Source: Sanderia malayensis (lineage: Eukaryota; Cnidaria; Scyphozoa; Semaeostomeae; Pelagiidae). From it: a stretch of DNA of 64,000 nt. Within the stretch, counting starts at the first letter, position 1, and each line of letters opens with the position of its first letter. The translations under genes and the position numbers were made by a program. This document shows positions 43,613 to 55,497 of the stretch, one piece after another. Where the stretch lies: positions 4,417,158-4,481,157 of the forward strand of contig RQOL01000024.1 in the NCBI GenBank assembly GCA_013076295.1. Reading direction: 5' to 3'. The notes below the pieces were generated by a model. It was not told the DNA's origin and searched no databases. It worked only from the letters and a program-made list of their open reading frames with translations.

Positions 43613-45429
43613 AACGAACAACATGTTTATGGACATTTCTAGACATAAAACCCCTATATTATATCTGTAATTTCCCCCACCATCGTGTGAAGTTTTACTC
43701 CAAAAACTGGTTTAAAAACAGTTGTCTACTGAATCAACCCTGAAAATTTCAGTTCTCAGTCTACTGATTTCTTTTCCACAGTTTTTGGACAAACCCCCCT
43801 AATCTCGGAAAAATGCCCTCTCCCCCCTGATCAGCATCCATATTCGAATTCTGCACTAAAAACTGGTTTAGAAAGGTGAGCACGAAATCCCACCCATTGC
43901 AGTGAGGTGTTGCGAGCCTCCTGCGCAGCGCTCTCGTATTCTTGCCATCGGTTATCGGATTGTAAGATTGACGATCATGAAAACTCATCGGAATTCGAAA
44001 GAAAGAGTTTCGTTTCGTCTCATCTCATGTTTCCCTTCCTTTTCCGTAATCTGTTGTAATGGCTGAATTTTGAACTTTGAAAGTAAAATCAGAACGTTCC
44101 AAGAATTTACTTTGGCTCCAAGTCAAACTATTCGTAATTTCATTGAGGACTACATGTATTGCATGCTGGAGACAGTATTTATTTGTTCAATGTATAACAG
44201 TACTTCAAGTCAATGTTTGCCAGTCGCAGAAACTTAGTATGAAATATTAGTCTGAAATATTAGAATGAATCGTCGGATCGACTTCCTTTTTATAAGGAAG
44301 TACTTACTTTTAATCCATAATCGAATCGTCAAAGTTATTCAAGAGTTGAAAAAATTCAGTACTGGATTTCTGAAACCATGAAAGCTGAAAACTATGAAAC
44401 TTGAAATTGGAAGGAGAAGTTGCCGTAATAAAAATTGATCAATGAATAATAATCAGTTTTGCCCTGAATGTAAAATAAAAAAACAATTTACGTACAGAAC
44501 ATGATCATCCCATCCCACAACTGAATTTTCGGTGGTCCCACTGGTGTGGTGGTACACTTTTAAAACTTGAAAAGAGAATATCTACCCAGATTGGTGTAAT
44601 TCTAATAAATAAATTCTAAATAATGTATTTTAAATTGATCTAGTGTAACTTAATGAATAATATTCATATGCAATAGGTCCGTTGAAATTCACCAGTTAGG
44701 TCGCAACTTTGGCTGCCGTTTTCAAAACACTGAATTTTGTCATAATTTTTTACTGCATCAATGATTAAACTACAAAATTAATTAAACTTCCCTGAAAAAC
44801 TGTTCTTACGGGCTTTCATGTTTTGCCAGTGACTCGAAATATCATGACAGGACATTTCTACCAAAAGCAACCGAGCGAGTGGTTCCGACGATCTCTACAT
44901 CGTTCGTTCGTTTGTTCGTTTCTCGGTGCATGTTGAATGCGCAGGAGGCTCGCAACACCTCACTGCAATGGGTGGGATTTCGTGCTCACCGTTTAGAAAC
45001 AGTTGGTCTGGTAAACTCCCTCGTCAGGTGGCAATACTCCCCCTTGAACCTCTGGACTATGATAGGATTTCTTTAATGTTTAGATGCGTACACAACATAC
45101 TTATTTGTAACAAGGCCTACTAAAGTTGTACTCATAAATACGACTTAGTGGCCTCATTCCTTCCTTCGAAGTATTGTTGATAACTCGAGGATCATTGATA
45201 TCAAGACTTTGATAGTGAAAAGAACCCATACGCAGTTCTCATACAATCCCTTTTTCCGTTTGTGTACTTTAACACTTTAAAACACTTGCAACACGGCTCT
45301 CCTGCTTCTCGCAGCCATTTGACTTTCACTTCTGTACTTCTAAAGTTTGAAATTCCCGCGCTTCGTAAAGCCCTACTACGCATGTTCCAATGATGCAAAA
45401 ACGACCTCATGCCAAATTCGCCAGACTTA

Positions 45430-45898
45430 TGGCCTGTTTATATGGAGCCGAGTTACCCGCCACATATACAAAATCAATGGTATCTCGGCTATTGAGACAG
45501 GTGGGTAACTCGCCTTGCCGAGATCCCGGCAAAGTAGCCGAGATCTCGGCAAGGCGGGACAAGAGTTTTGCCATATAAACACTCGCATGCAGGGTAACTC
45601 GGTTAGCCGGGATAAAACTTCGTAAAAAGCGCATGCGCCAATTACACATAAAAACAAAATTGCTTCCTTGAAGAGGGGCAACGATGAAAATGAAATTGGT
45701 GAGCAAAGCCAGAACAACGTTGAACCAAAATCAAAAGTAAGAAAGGGAGGGGAGCGATGAGAAACAAAGAAGAAGGTGTTCCGTTGGACCTCCCGGCGAA
45801 CCGAGTTACTCGGCTCCATATAAACACGGTTCATTTTCCATCCCGGCAACCCGATTAACTCGGCAAGCCGGGTAACTCGGCTCCATATAAACAGGCCC
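45430..45898. mobile_element. PIF/Harbinger-like MITE, TTA duplication
   Basis: The 469-bp element has termini TGGCCTGTTTATATGGAGCC and GGCTCCATATAAACAGGCCC and is flanked by TTA on both sides. The inside is full of CCGAGTTAC/GTAACTCGG and CGAGATCTCGG units. A 3-bp TTA/TAA duplication is typical of PIF/Harbinger. Confidence 0.75.
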
Positions 45899-46352
45899 TT
45901 ACTACGGTTCATCTCCCCAACAAAAGTGCACAGCAACAACAGTGCAGTGTAGTTGCAGTGCAGTGTTGCCGTTATGTTGTGTTGTAGTAGCCTACGTGCA
46001 CCGCACTGAACCGAGAAAGAAAGCCTGAGTCTTCCTCAAAAAGAACCCGTCCAGAAAAGAAACAGGCGGAATGTTAGATTCTACCTGTCCAAACAATAAT
46101 ATGCCGGTCACACAGAAGTGAAGAAAATTAAACAGAAATCAGGTATCGCACGGTAATTCCGTCCAATACCAGTTCATCTAACCGTTCGAGTTTATTGTAA
46201 TTCATTTGCGGCAACATGAATAAGATGCTTCTAACAATCCCAAAATCGACCCGACTTTCTCCTTCGGCAGGGGTTCGGCAGTTGCAAAAATGGAGGGAGG
46301 GGGCAAAGATGTGGTCGAGGCAAAATGTGAGAAATGGGGGCAATTTAAATTA

Positions 46353-47055
46353 CCGTAAATCCTCGGATTAGCCCCCTGGTACCCAAGGTTCCAGAGCCTT
46401 AATGAAGGAAAGGGAAAGGAAGACGGAAATGAGAGGGGGGAGAGGAGAATATGGGGAAGGAGAGGAGAAGGAGAACAGATCTCATTAATCATTTCTCCCC
46501 TCTCTTCTTTCTCGCTCCTTTCCCTCTCTTCTCCTTTTCCCTCCTTTCTCCTTTTTTTATTTATAGAGGCTCTGGAACCCAGGGTAGCCCCCTGGGGGCT
46601 TATTTATTTTTGACATTTTTAGAGGGGGCTTATTCGAGGGGGGCTTATAACGCTATCTGAAATATGGCACAAACATTGGTGTTGTTACTGGGAAAAGAAC
46701 ACGGGGAATTGGTTTAGTTGTCCCAGCGAAGTATTTTGCATACACAGATAATCAGAAGAATGCTCAGATATTGGTAAAAAAACTGCTAGAAAAACTAAAT
46801 CTTCTCGAACTCGCTGTACGCAACGAAAGCATTGTTAAAAGACCTCGTATATTATTATCTATAATTGTTTTATGAGTATTAAATGTCCAAAGTCATGAAT
46901 TTTTGCGGTATAACTCGATAAAACGCCATTGGGAGCCTCAGAGAGCAAATATCAGCATGTTTGGGTTGGGGCTTATTCGAGGGGGGCTTATTGACAATTT
47001 GTAGTCCCAGGGTGGGGCTTATTCGAGGGGAGGTGGCCAATTCGAGGATTTACGG
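46353..47055. mobile_element. Long MITE of the 'CCTCGAATAAGCCCC' family
   Basis: Starts CCGTAAATCCTCGGATTAGC after TA, and ends GAGGATTTACGG before TA. At 703 bp it is the longest family member here, enlarged by an internal hairpin (46379-46588). Confidence 0.78.
46379..46588. repeat. Purine/pyrimidine mirror hairpin inside the MITE
   Basis: TACCCAAGGTTCCAGAGCC pairs with GGCTCTGGAACCCAGGGTA. Between them an ~80-nt purine tract (46397-46480) is followed by a matching pyrimidine tract (46490-46555). The transcript would fold into a long hairpin, and the DNA could form a triplex. Confidence 0.75.
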
Positions 47056-47057
47056 TA

Positions 47058-48043
47058 TAGATACACATACACCACTATAATGCGTTGCTATAAACTGTAT
47101 TATTATGAACAATACTTAATAAACTCAAACTCTGTTACAATATGGTTCACAGTGTTGAACTCAATCAAGATCCAACTTGACACTTTAAATCCTCTAATTT
47201 GCCTCTGGTGACTTAGTTCTGGTGACTTTTACATTAAAATGAAATTACTTACAGGTTTCTTCTAAAATGCATAATTTATTTGTCAGCAAAGTCAGTTGAT
47301 AAATAAAAACAGAAACACGTTTAATCGAAGCATTACGGTAAGACTCTAGCAATAATCCCCTTTTACTCTTCTTTCTCTCGGCAATACATTTTTTAAGTTA
47401 ACAAATACATAGCTTCTAATTAACTAGGAAACAAACCAACAGGATAAAGCTGATAAACGGAAGGGGAATAAAGTGATGACATTTTATTTCATGCATATTT
47501 ATATATCGCAGTACATTTGAATGAATTGAGGGTTTGATTCTACCCTTAAAAGAATCAAGTGAAGGAGAATTTTTATCTCCGCAGGGAGGGAATTCCAGGT
47601 TTGACTGCATCTATAAGAGACGGTATTAAATCCGTATATTTTATATTTGGTTCTGTGTTTTTGAATTGCGAGTGCCTTAGATCATAAGGACTCGTGTTTA
47701 TTGAAAATATTTCATTCATGAATGTTGGATTCAATGTGCCTAGTCATACGATTGAGCTCAATCCTCGTACAACAATAAATTTTTTGCTGAAGTAAATAAG
47801 TATTCCAAATTTCAAAAGCACCGATGGTTTCAAAAGTCCATGTTGATAGCTATCATGTTAAAGTAATGCATACTTTGTCTCGCAATTAACACACTTAGTC
47901 TTAGTGAAATTAATGCATAATAATTCCAACAGCAGAAAACAAAGTACAATGAAGCCTGTCAGAAAGGGGACACCTTTAGAACACAGGTTAGGCGTCTGCC
48001 ATCGCGAGGTGTCCGCTTCATAAAGGTGCTAAGAGATGTTTTA
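47058..48043. other. Intergenic, no gene recognised
   Basis: AT-rich DNA between two MITEs. I see no exon, RNA gene or clear repeat. Confidence 0.4.
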
Positions 48044-48881
48044 GGCCCCGTTCACACGATGCCGGATTCATATCGTTTCGGATCGCTTTTCATATCGGAT
48101 AGCCTTTCTGTTCACACGACACCATGCCAATCCGAAACGTTTCGCATCGTTTTTCCGGAGTCAAATCACTCCGCTCTGAAGGTGAAACGTTTCGGATCGC
48201 TTTTCATATCGGACTGCTTTTGGGCTCGTGGGAACGCATGAATCCATCCGATACGCTTTGTGCTCCAGAACCTCCATTTGAAACATTGACCCTCGTTTTC
48301 AAGTTAACGCGATCATTTTGGCGGAAAAATGAAATTCAGCAAAACAGAAATACTATTTCCCAACTACAATATGGATGTGGATACTCTATTGACAATGTTC
48401 TTTCCGTTGATGCTTGGCTTCACGACCCTTTTGGGGCTCCAAATAAACAATTTCAACCTTATGTTGAAATATTTTCGCTTTAAGAAAAAAAAGGGGAGAA
48501 GATTGAGGGCCGAAGCCTTATAATTCGAAGAAGTAGAAGACAAACTCCCAGAAAATACTGGATTAGGCCTGGTAGTTGTAACACTTGGTGGCAAAAGTTG
48601 CAAAGCGGGGAAGCAGTTGAAAGTGATGAGTTATTCCGAACTCTGACAATTTTTTGGCGTAACTATTCGACCCTCTCAAGAGCATGTGACGCTAGGCTGT
48701 CACGTGGCAATTGTTTTAACAATAGGCATTGATGTGGGCCTGTGGGGGGCGCGGAGCGGAGCGTAGTCGTGTGAACAGAAAATGAAAGTGAATCCGGCAT
48801 CGTGTGAACAGGAGAAAATTTCGTATCGCATTGCCTATGGAATCCGAAACGAAATGAATCCGGCATCGTGTGAACGGAGCC
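48044..48881. mobile_element. PIF/Harbinger-like MITE, 'GTTCACACGATGCCGGATTC' ends
   Basis: Terminal repeats GGCCCCGTTCACACGATGCC and GGCATCGTGTGAACGGAGCC are followed inward by GGATTCAT/ATGAATCC, with TTA at both flanks (48041-48043, 48882-48884). Internal copies of GTTCACACGA and TTTCGGATCG occur. No intact transposase is encoded in its 838 bp. Confidence 0.78.
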
Positions 48882-49535
48882 TTAATGTATTCAACTGCAA
48901 AACTCGTTGCCAAAACTCCGTATGCAAATATTACATCAAAAGAAACTGTCACGTTTTCAAAAGGACTCCAAAGATCCATGCCATGTTCTAAAAATTAAAG
49001 GGAGAGAGCTTTGCTCAAAACGGGCAGTGAATATAATATGGACCTAGATGGAACCACGAACTACAAGCTGTCAGTCAACTCAGCTGTCCATCCTTCCGAC
49101 GTCAGTAAATAAATGCCCAAAATTTTGGGTGCAAGGGTTTATAACATCCAGATAAATGATCATGATGATCATCATCATCATGATAAATGAAAATCGCTGA
49201 CTTAATACTCTTAGGTGCCCCGCTTATTAATTTTTCACCCCCGCCCCCGGCTCTTATTAGGACCCCGCGCCAGTTGGTTTTGGCACTTTGTGTTAATTAC
49301 TGTATAGTGCAAAATCAAAACTTTTGCGATTTATACCGGAATATAAAATCGATAATACAGCCAAAGTTTGAGGATGTGTGTTGTTGCAAAGGAAATCTTT
49401 TGAATCTTTGAAAAATCGAGCTTTTCATGTCGTGAAAAGTAGAATTCAAAAGTTATCTAGGCACCTAAGAGTAAGATAAACAAAGTTGAATGGGTAAGTA
49501 GAACTATTCTTACCATAGCTTTCCTGACTATGATA

Positions 49536-52500
49536 TCATTGTTTCTTGGAGTTGCACATTTCACAGTCCAATAGTTCAACATGATTCTGAAATGTGCATA
49601 CAGCGCATTGCCATTGGTCTCCTGAAAAATAAAAATAAAAAATCAATCATGGAAAAATTATCTTTAACACAATAAGGTTAAGATTTGGTATCGATGACTT
49701 CGACTTTTTGAAAGAAAATTTCAAGCTCAATTTCATTTACTACATCTGTTTCATCTAATCAGTTTATTTCACTTATTAAATAATAAACCTTCGACTTGTG
49801 GAACATATTCGCAAAATTTTCAAAAACACTCCGAAAAATTAAATGTTGTTTAATGGGTAACTAACATCTGTCCTTAACAAAAACTTTTACTATCTTGATT
49901 TAAAGATAAAACACGTAATTTTTAAGGACAGATTTGTCTTCGTCCAAAGTTGAAATAGTTGCTTTCAGAGGCAGATGTTGCAAAGACCTCGGCACAGCGG
50001 TTTCAAAGTGGAGGAGCCGAAGGCCACGCCCTTTAGAACATCGGAAAACGCCCTTTTCCCTGGAATACTTTTTTTTCCGTCTACATTCATTTTAGAGTTT
50101 AGAGTTCTGTACAGAAAAGAGATAAGTACTCGCCTTGTTCTTAGAAGACTCGCGAAGAAGCGTAATTTTAGTAAGAAACTAAAGACCAAAGTTCGAGAAA
50201 ATGGAATTCCTTTGTAATATAACGCTTCACTGTGCTTTTAAAACAGTGCGGATGCTATGAGGCTCAGTCTGAGAATGATACCAGATTTTTGTGGTATTAA
50301 ATTATTAAATTCATGGTATAAAGCTGCTACAAAGTTATGACTGATGGTACCCTGTTATCAAGTCTCAATAATGAGGTACCTGTCACTTGAAAGAATGACA
50401 TGGTGAGCAGCAATGAATACCAAGGACATGCAATAATTGAAATCTCACTCACCTTCAGTGACAGAGAAATAATCAGGTGGTGGTGTCTCACTTCTCACAG
50501 CAGGATACGGACTATGAGGTGATGATATTTCTCCTTGTACAACAGGGTGAGGGAAACGTGGATATGACATATGAGGTGTTGCAGACATCATCAGCTCCGC
50601 TACATTCTGACTGGGTCCACTGGGTTCTGAAATCAAATAAATACATTCAGTTACAGCCTAGATGATAATACACAAATGCAAAGAATGAAAAACTTGGCAG
50701 GAATTCTGCCTTTTCAACCTTTTATAGAGTATGCAAATATTCATAGAAATCTGTTTCATTTTCATAGCATCATTGCAGTAATAAGTCCCATGCACGATGT
50801 TAAATAATAAACAGTAAAAGAATCTTACGTAATGGAGATACATAGGTTGCTGAATGATCTTGAGGGTCAATTACTGGTACAGCTAAAAATTAAAGTACAG
50901 CTCAACTACATAAAAATATTATTTTTACAATAAATTAAATTGCAGTAATAACCACCCAAAGAAATACTGAATGGCATAAATAAATTTTCAGTAATGAGAA
51001 CCTTTTCTACGAATAGTAAAGAACTACTGTTATCACATATTATGCCATTCTTCATAAGAAAGATCATGAACAGCTCTATTAAAAAACATACACAACAATC
51101 ACTTACAAGAAACTGTAGGATCTCTATCCAAGATTTGCCCAGCTACGAAAACAAATAATTAAAAATCAGAGATGAGTGCAGTACTTGCAAGATGGCATTC
51201 ACATAAATGCAAATATTCACCATCAAAAACACAACTTGCCAAAAAAATAGAACAACTTATTTTATCACTTGAAAATTACCTTTGATTTTTTGCAAGGCAG
51301 TATCAGCTTCCAGAATTTCTTTTTTCAGGATCTCATTTTCTTCACTCAGTTTCAAAACATCTTTTTCCTACAGCAAACAAGTTATTATAATTTATCTAAA
51401 TTTCCCTAAAATGGAAGCATTCTTGATATTTAAAAAAAATAGTATCCTCTTTGTTTTGCAAATAATGTCTAACAGAAAGTGGCAAAAATAATTCACTACA
51501 TACTGTGGGGTTTCTTTGAATTTTGGAACAAGTGTCAATATCATTCTCTTCTTGCACAACTTGGCACCTTATTCTTTCAACTTCTTCTCTCAGTCTTTGA
51601 ACTTTCTATTAATAAAGTGGAAATTTCATTAACAATCATTGATTCAGTTTTATAACAAAAAATAACATACTGAGAGTGCAGGGGTATGAAGTTGTGAAAG
51701 TGTGCAGAATTATTCAAATCGGTAAAAATTTGAGAATTTAAAAATCTAACATTCGACTTACTGTCTGCAATCTGGTACAACTTTCTAGTTGTAATTGAAT
51801 ATTTTGTGATTCTCCTAAAAAACATGTATATGGTCAGGGATGATAGACAAAACAAAATATTTCAAATATCCTAATTTTAACCTGATCATAAAGTTAAACA
51901 TCAAATAAATCTATTGGAAATACACTGTTTCTCTTGAATTAAGTTTCCTATATTTACAATTGGGGATTGAAACATAATTAACTCTGATTCCATGACAGTT
52001 CAAACAAATTATTACTTTGAATTTTTAGCATATAAATGTCTAGCTTCATTTAATATTATTGAAAAGCAAACATTCAATGGACACTGCAAATTATTGGAAA
52101 GGGTTGTATTGCATTTAACAGCTTACTGTGCTTTTGTTCTTGCATCAGCTGCTGTTGATTGCTAGTTTGAGCTGCTTGGTCAAATTCATTACCTCTGGCT
52201 GAAACTTGTGGAACATTGGCTTGCCAAGTTGGATTAAAACCTGATGCCATGGGTGGAACAAAATTATTTCCTCTATTATTCATTCTCAACTCTGACAAAT
52301 CACTTGCTGATCTGGAAATTAAAAGATATTCAGTGAATCGGTAGAAAAGACATATAGAAATTTAAATTATGTATGAGAAAACATCAAATTATGCATGAAA
52401 TACAAAGCCTTATCATAAATTCTAACCATACATTTTAATTTAATTTAAATGTACTTGCACAATCTGTGCAGATGCAACAAACTTTAAAGAGATTAAGGGT

Positions 52501-53985
52501 ATTAAAAGCACACCTATCTCTTCGAACATTTGACATTTGTCTTGAGTACTGCATTGAATCATCAGAAGTTGTTCGACGTTGTAAGAATAAGCTGGCAGGT
52601 GATTCAGTATTTTCAGAGGTGGTGCTGTAAATATCTTGACATCCGACTGCACTGAATGCTGAAGAGAAAACTGCTGCATGCTCTCTTGATAAGTCATTTG
52701 AATTACTGCCTGTTTTGGCAGATGAAAATGATGCTTTCTTCATCATACCTGGGTTGTTGTATTGTGATGACTCAGAGCCACAATTAGGAAGATCATGTAA
52801 GCTACTTGATGGTGATGTTGATGTCATGTTTTTCATTGGATACTGGCTTTGATTATTGAGAAAATCATCAGGCCTTTCACCACCATACATGAATGAATTG
52901 CTTGTTCTTGTTAGCTCTTTTGTTAATTGCTGTATATTCCCAGAAAACTGAAAAATCAAAATAATATATTTATTGCCTAAATAACATTGTTTTTTACAAA
53001 ATTGTAAGCATGGATCTATCAGTATTTACCTCTTAAATAACCAGAATATTTGGAATTTAATGCTCAAAATATACAGACCCATGTAAAAAAATGTATTTGT
53101 ATATTTCAGTATACATCAAAAAGGAGGTTATTCAAGAAAAATTCATGGCATAATCAGTCAACTAATGAAGTTATCAATTCATGTTGAAATGAAAAGATTT
53201 ATAAAATTTACTGTGAAACATGTTGAGGCACATTCTTCTTAGTAAATTAAGCTAAAATTGGAATTAAAAACTCACATACACATATCAAACCAACACATTT
53301 CATCTATCATGAACAGGTTGTTGTTTTTTAGTTTTAACATCTGTCAACAGAATCTTGGTTCTCATTTGCATATAAACTTGAGGAAATAATAAAATGCAAT
53401 TTTTTTTCACTTTCACAACAAAATTTATTTTTAAAAACTGCATCTTGTTAAAACAAACAAATACCCTTGTTCAAATCTCAATATCTAAATAAAAGGCTGA
53501 AAAGGGAGAACCAAACAAGATCTAATATGATGATTGCCTATTAGATGAGATGAGCCTATTATTTTTGTTCTTTGCACTCATTTACAATAAAAAAATTTTA
53601 GAACAGTTGGTATAAAGTTGGTATAAAGCTATCAGAATAATAGTTTATGGCATCAGAGCAATGACAAAAATTATACTGCGAAGAAATGCCTAATGCCTGG
53701 AAATATTGATATTACACGCTGGGCTGTAGGTTTTTAAAAGTGGGTTTATAGGGTTTATTATCCTTCTATGTATATTTTTACAGCAATCTCTCTCAAGACT
53801 ATTATGACGGCAAGGGCTGTTGAACGAGTCTTCAGTTAAAGAAAGTAGAGGGGATTTTATACCTGATTTATTAGCTCTACGATCAAATTTTCTGGAATCT
53901 CTGGAAACCGCCGCTTGAAATCCAAAAAGACCTCCGGAGAAACGGGCACCGTATCATGGTCTAAGTTTGGTTCGTCATAAGGCAT
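49536..53985 (-). CDS. TAB2/TAB3-like TAK1-binding adaptor (10 exons)
   Basis: Exons in transcript order: 53863-53985, 52514-52947, 52127-52311, 51762-51814, 51504-51605, 51280-51367, 51107-51142, 50829-50882, 50453-50626, 49536-49621. They sum to 1335 nt in frame, 444 residues. An N-terminal CUE domain spans the first splice (VFLDFKRRFPEIPENLIVEL, then FSGNIQQLTKELTRTSN). A low-complexity Ser/Gln region follows, then coiled coil around residues 250-330 (LSEENEILKKEILEADTALQ). The protein ends in an NZF/RanBP2 zinc finger, WQCAVCTFQNHVELLDCEMC (C422, C425, C436, C439), with the Thr-Phe pair used by TAB2/3 to bind Lys63-linked ubiquitin. This architecture is diagnostic of TAB2/3, which bridge ubiquitin chains to TAK1 in NF-kB and JNK signalling. 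It is shorter than the ~700-residue vertebrate proteins, mainly in the linker. Confidence 0.88.
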
Positions 53986-55497
53986 TCAAAGTGGTACAAG
54001 GAACACTCCAGATCACAGTTGACCAAAGTAAAGTCAAAATACGACCGAGCTTGCTGGAGGAATGAAGTTAAATCCAACAATGAAATATGTTAATTATTGC
54101 ACGCTACACATTAATTTAATTCGTAAAGAGAGCATTGACGCACAATATGGCCACAAAGAATTTTCTTCACACGACACGAGCTGTTCGCTTTCTCTTTTCT
54201 TCCCTTCCTCGAAACGAAATTTTTCTTTTTTTCGTTCTCCTCCTCAACACAAGTGCAGTGCAGTGTTCTCACTTTACTTCATGTAGAAATCCTTAGATTC
54301 GCACAAAAATCTTTGGCTCCAAACATTCAAGAGGGGCACGAAGGGTGCTTACTCTAACAAACAAATTTTAGAACTGTAAATATTTTAATTTGTTTTTATT
54401 GATTTTAATTTGCAATTTTGTAAAATAATTTTTTGACTTGTAATGTTTACTTTAATTTCTTGCAAAGTAATTTTTTTGAAGAAGTAGAAGTAGAAGAGGG
54501 GGTAAAGTATCCGAAATCTGACAAGAAATCCTTGAAAATCCGAAAATTCACCCAACATTTTGCTCAAGTCCATGACGTTGGGAAATTCTAAAAGCTGACG
54601 TAAACTATTTTTTGAATTAAATTTTTTGAAAAATACTTTTGAAGCTGAAAGTCGGATACTAGGGTAGCAGTTTTCAGCTTGTCGAAAAATATTTAGCACT
54701 TATGTTTCCGGATTTCAAAGAAAAAATTACACTTCAAGGGTTTCCAGTCTTTATTGGTATGTATTTCAATCAATTTTCTTCTTGTTTGAAGTTAAATTTT
54801 CACACAAAATTTCTCCTCGAAATTTTGTGGAATTCCTCAGAATTTCCTTAAAAATGGAAATTCGTTAGAAAAATCCTCAAAAGAGTTAAAAATTCCTTAT
54901 TGTAAGGAATCTTTAATTATTCCAAATTCCTTATTTTAAGGAATTTTCCTTAGAAGTGAGAACGCAGACACAATAACAACAATGGACAAAGGGCACATGC
55001 GCAGGATGGTTGGTAGAAAACAGGGACCAGGCAATGGGCAAGGTAGGAATTTGGTGGAAACAGAGGGGTAGTTGGAGGGAGGTTGGGGTAGGTTGTAAGG
55101 GATTTTACTCAAGGGTAAAATGTAAGGTAACACAGAGGAAGTTGGCATATGAGACAAATATATGTGTGGGCGAAGCAAAGCAATCATTGAGCATTACACT
55201 TAGAAACAAAAAGCCATCTTCACTAACATGTTTATTTCTTTTCATCTTGTTAATAACAATCAAAACACACTTCAATTCTGATTTGCTACCCTTTCACTTT
55301 TCATGAGAATGTTCCTTCCAGATATATAAACATAAATTTTTGATTTATTTGAAAATCTTTCAAATGAAAAAAAAGCAATTGCAACTCTAAACTAGCTTCA
55401 GGAAATAACGGCTTCAGTTAAAGGATTTGCATTTTGCATTCCCAGATTTTGCTTCGCACAATTCTTACTACAGCATCATCCCTTACAAATGGGGCTC
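53986..55497. other. Intergenic between the TAB2/3-like gene and TFIIE-alpha
   Basis: This contains the upstream region of the TAB2/3-like gene (start ATG at 53985) and the 3' flank of TFIIE-alpha. There is a purine-rich AGGTAGGAATTTGG... tract at 55040-55130. No coding exon is recognised. Confidence 0.4.

Larger units (their letters stand above)
42584..43870. mobile_element. Insertion with inverted ends carrying 28S-ITS2-18S fragments
   Basis: Near its ends lie TTTTCCGAGGTTAGGGGG with GTTTGTCCAAAAA (42595-42625) and the inverted TTTTTGGACAAACCCCCCTA with ATCTCGGAAAA (43782-43814). The outer tips are TCTAGACCA and TGGTTTAGA. Between them, minus-strand rDNA occupies 42758-43612. It splits the left arm of the larger foldback element, so it arrived later. 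Confidence 0.6.
42518..45059. mobile_element. Foldback-like element with inverted arms, disrupted by an rDNA-bearing insert
   Basis: The right arm is continuous: 44939-44990 then 45001-45059, ending CTCTGGACTA. Its reverse complement is split on the left into 42518-42575 (TAGTCCAGAGG...) and 43876-43926. The left arm has therefore been interrupted by ~1.3 kb of other DNA. TGA flanks both ends as a possible 3-bp duplication. The 1-kb loop at 43934-44935 shows no gene. Confidence 0.6.

Noticed and set aside
45172..45205. GATAACTCGAGGATCATTGAT resembling the end of 18S rRNA
   Set aside because: Only about ten bases match and the adjoining sequence is unrelated. Likely chance.
45427..45939. Minus-strand frame of 170 codons and several overlapping frames
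   Set aside because: They lie in a Harbinger-like MITE made of short repeats. Composition is repeat-driven, with no domain.
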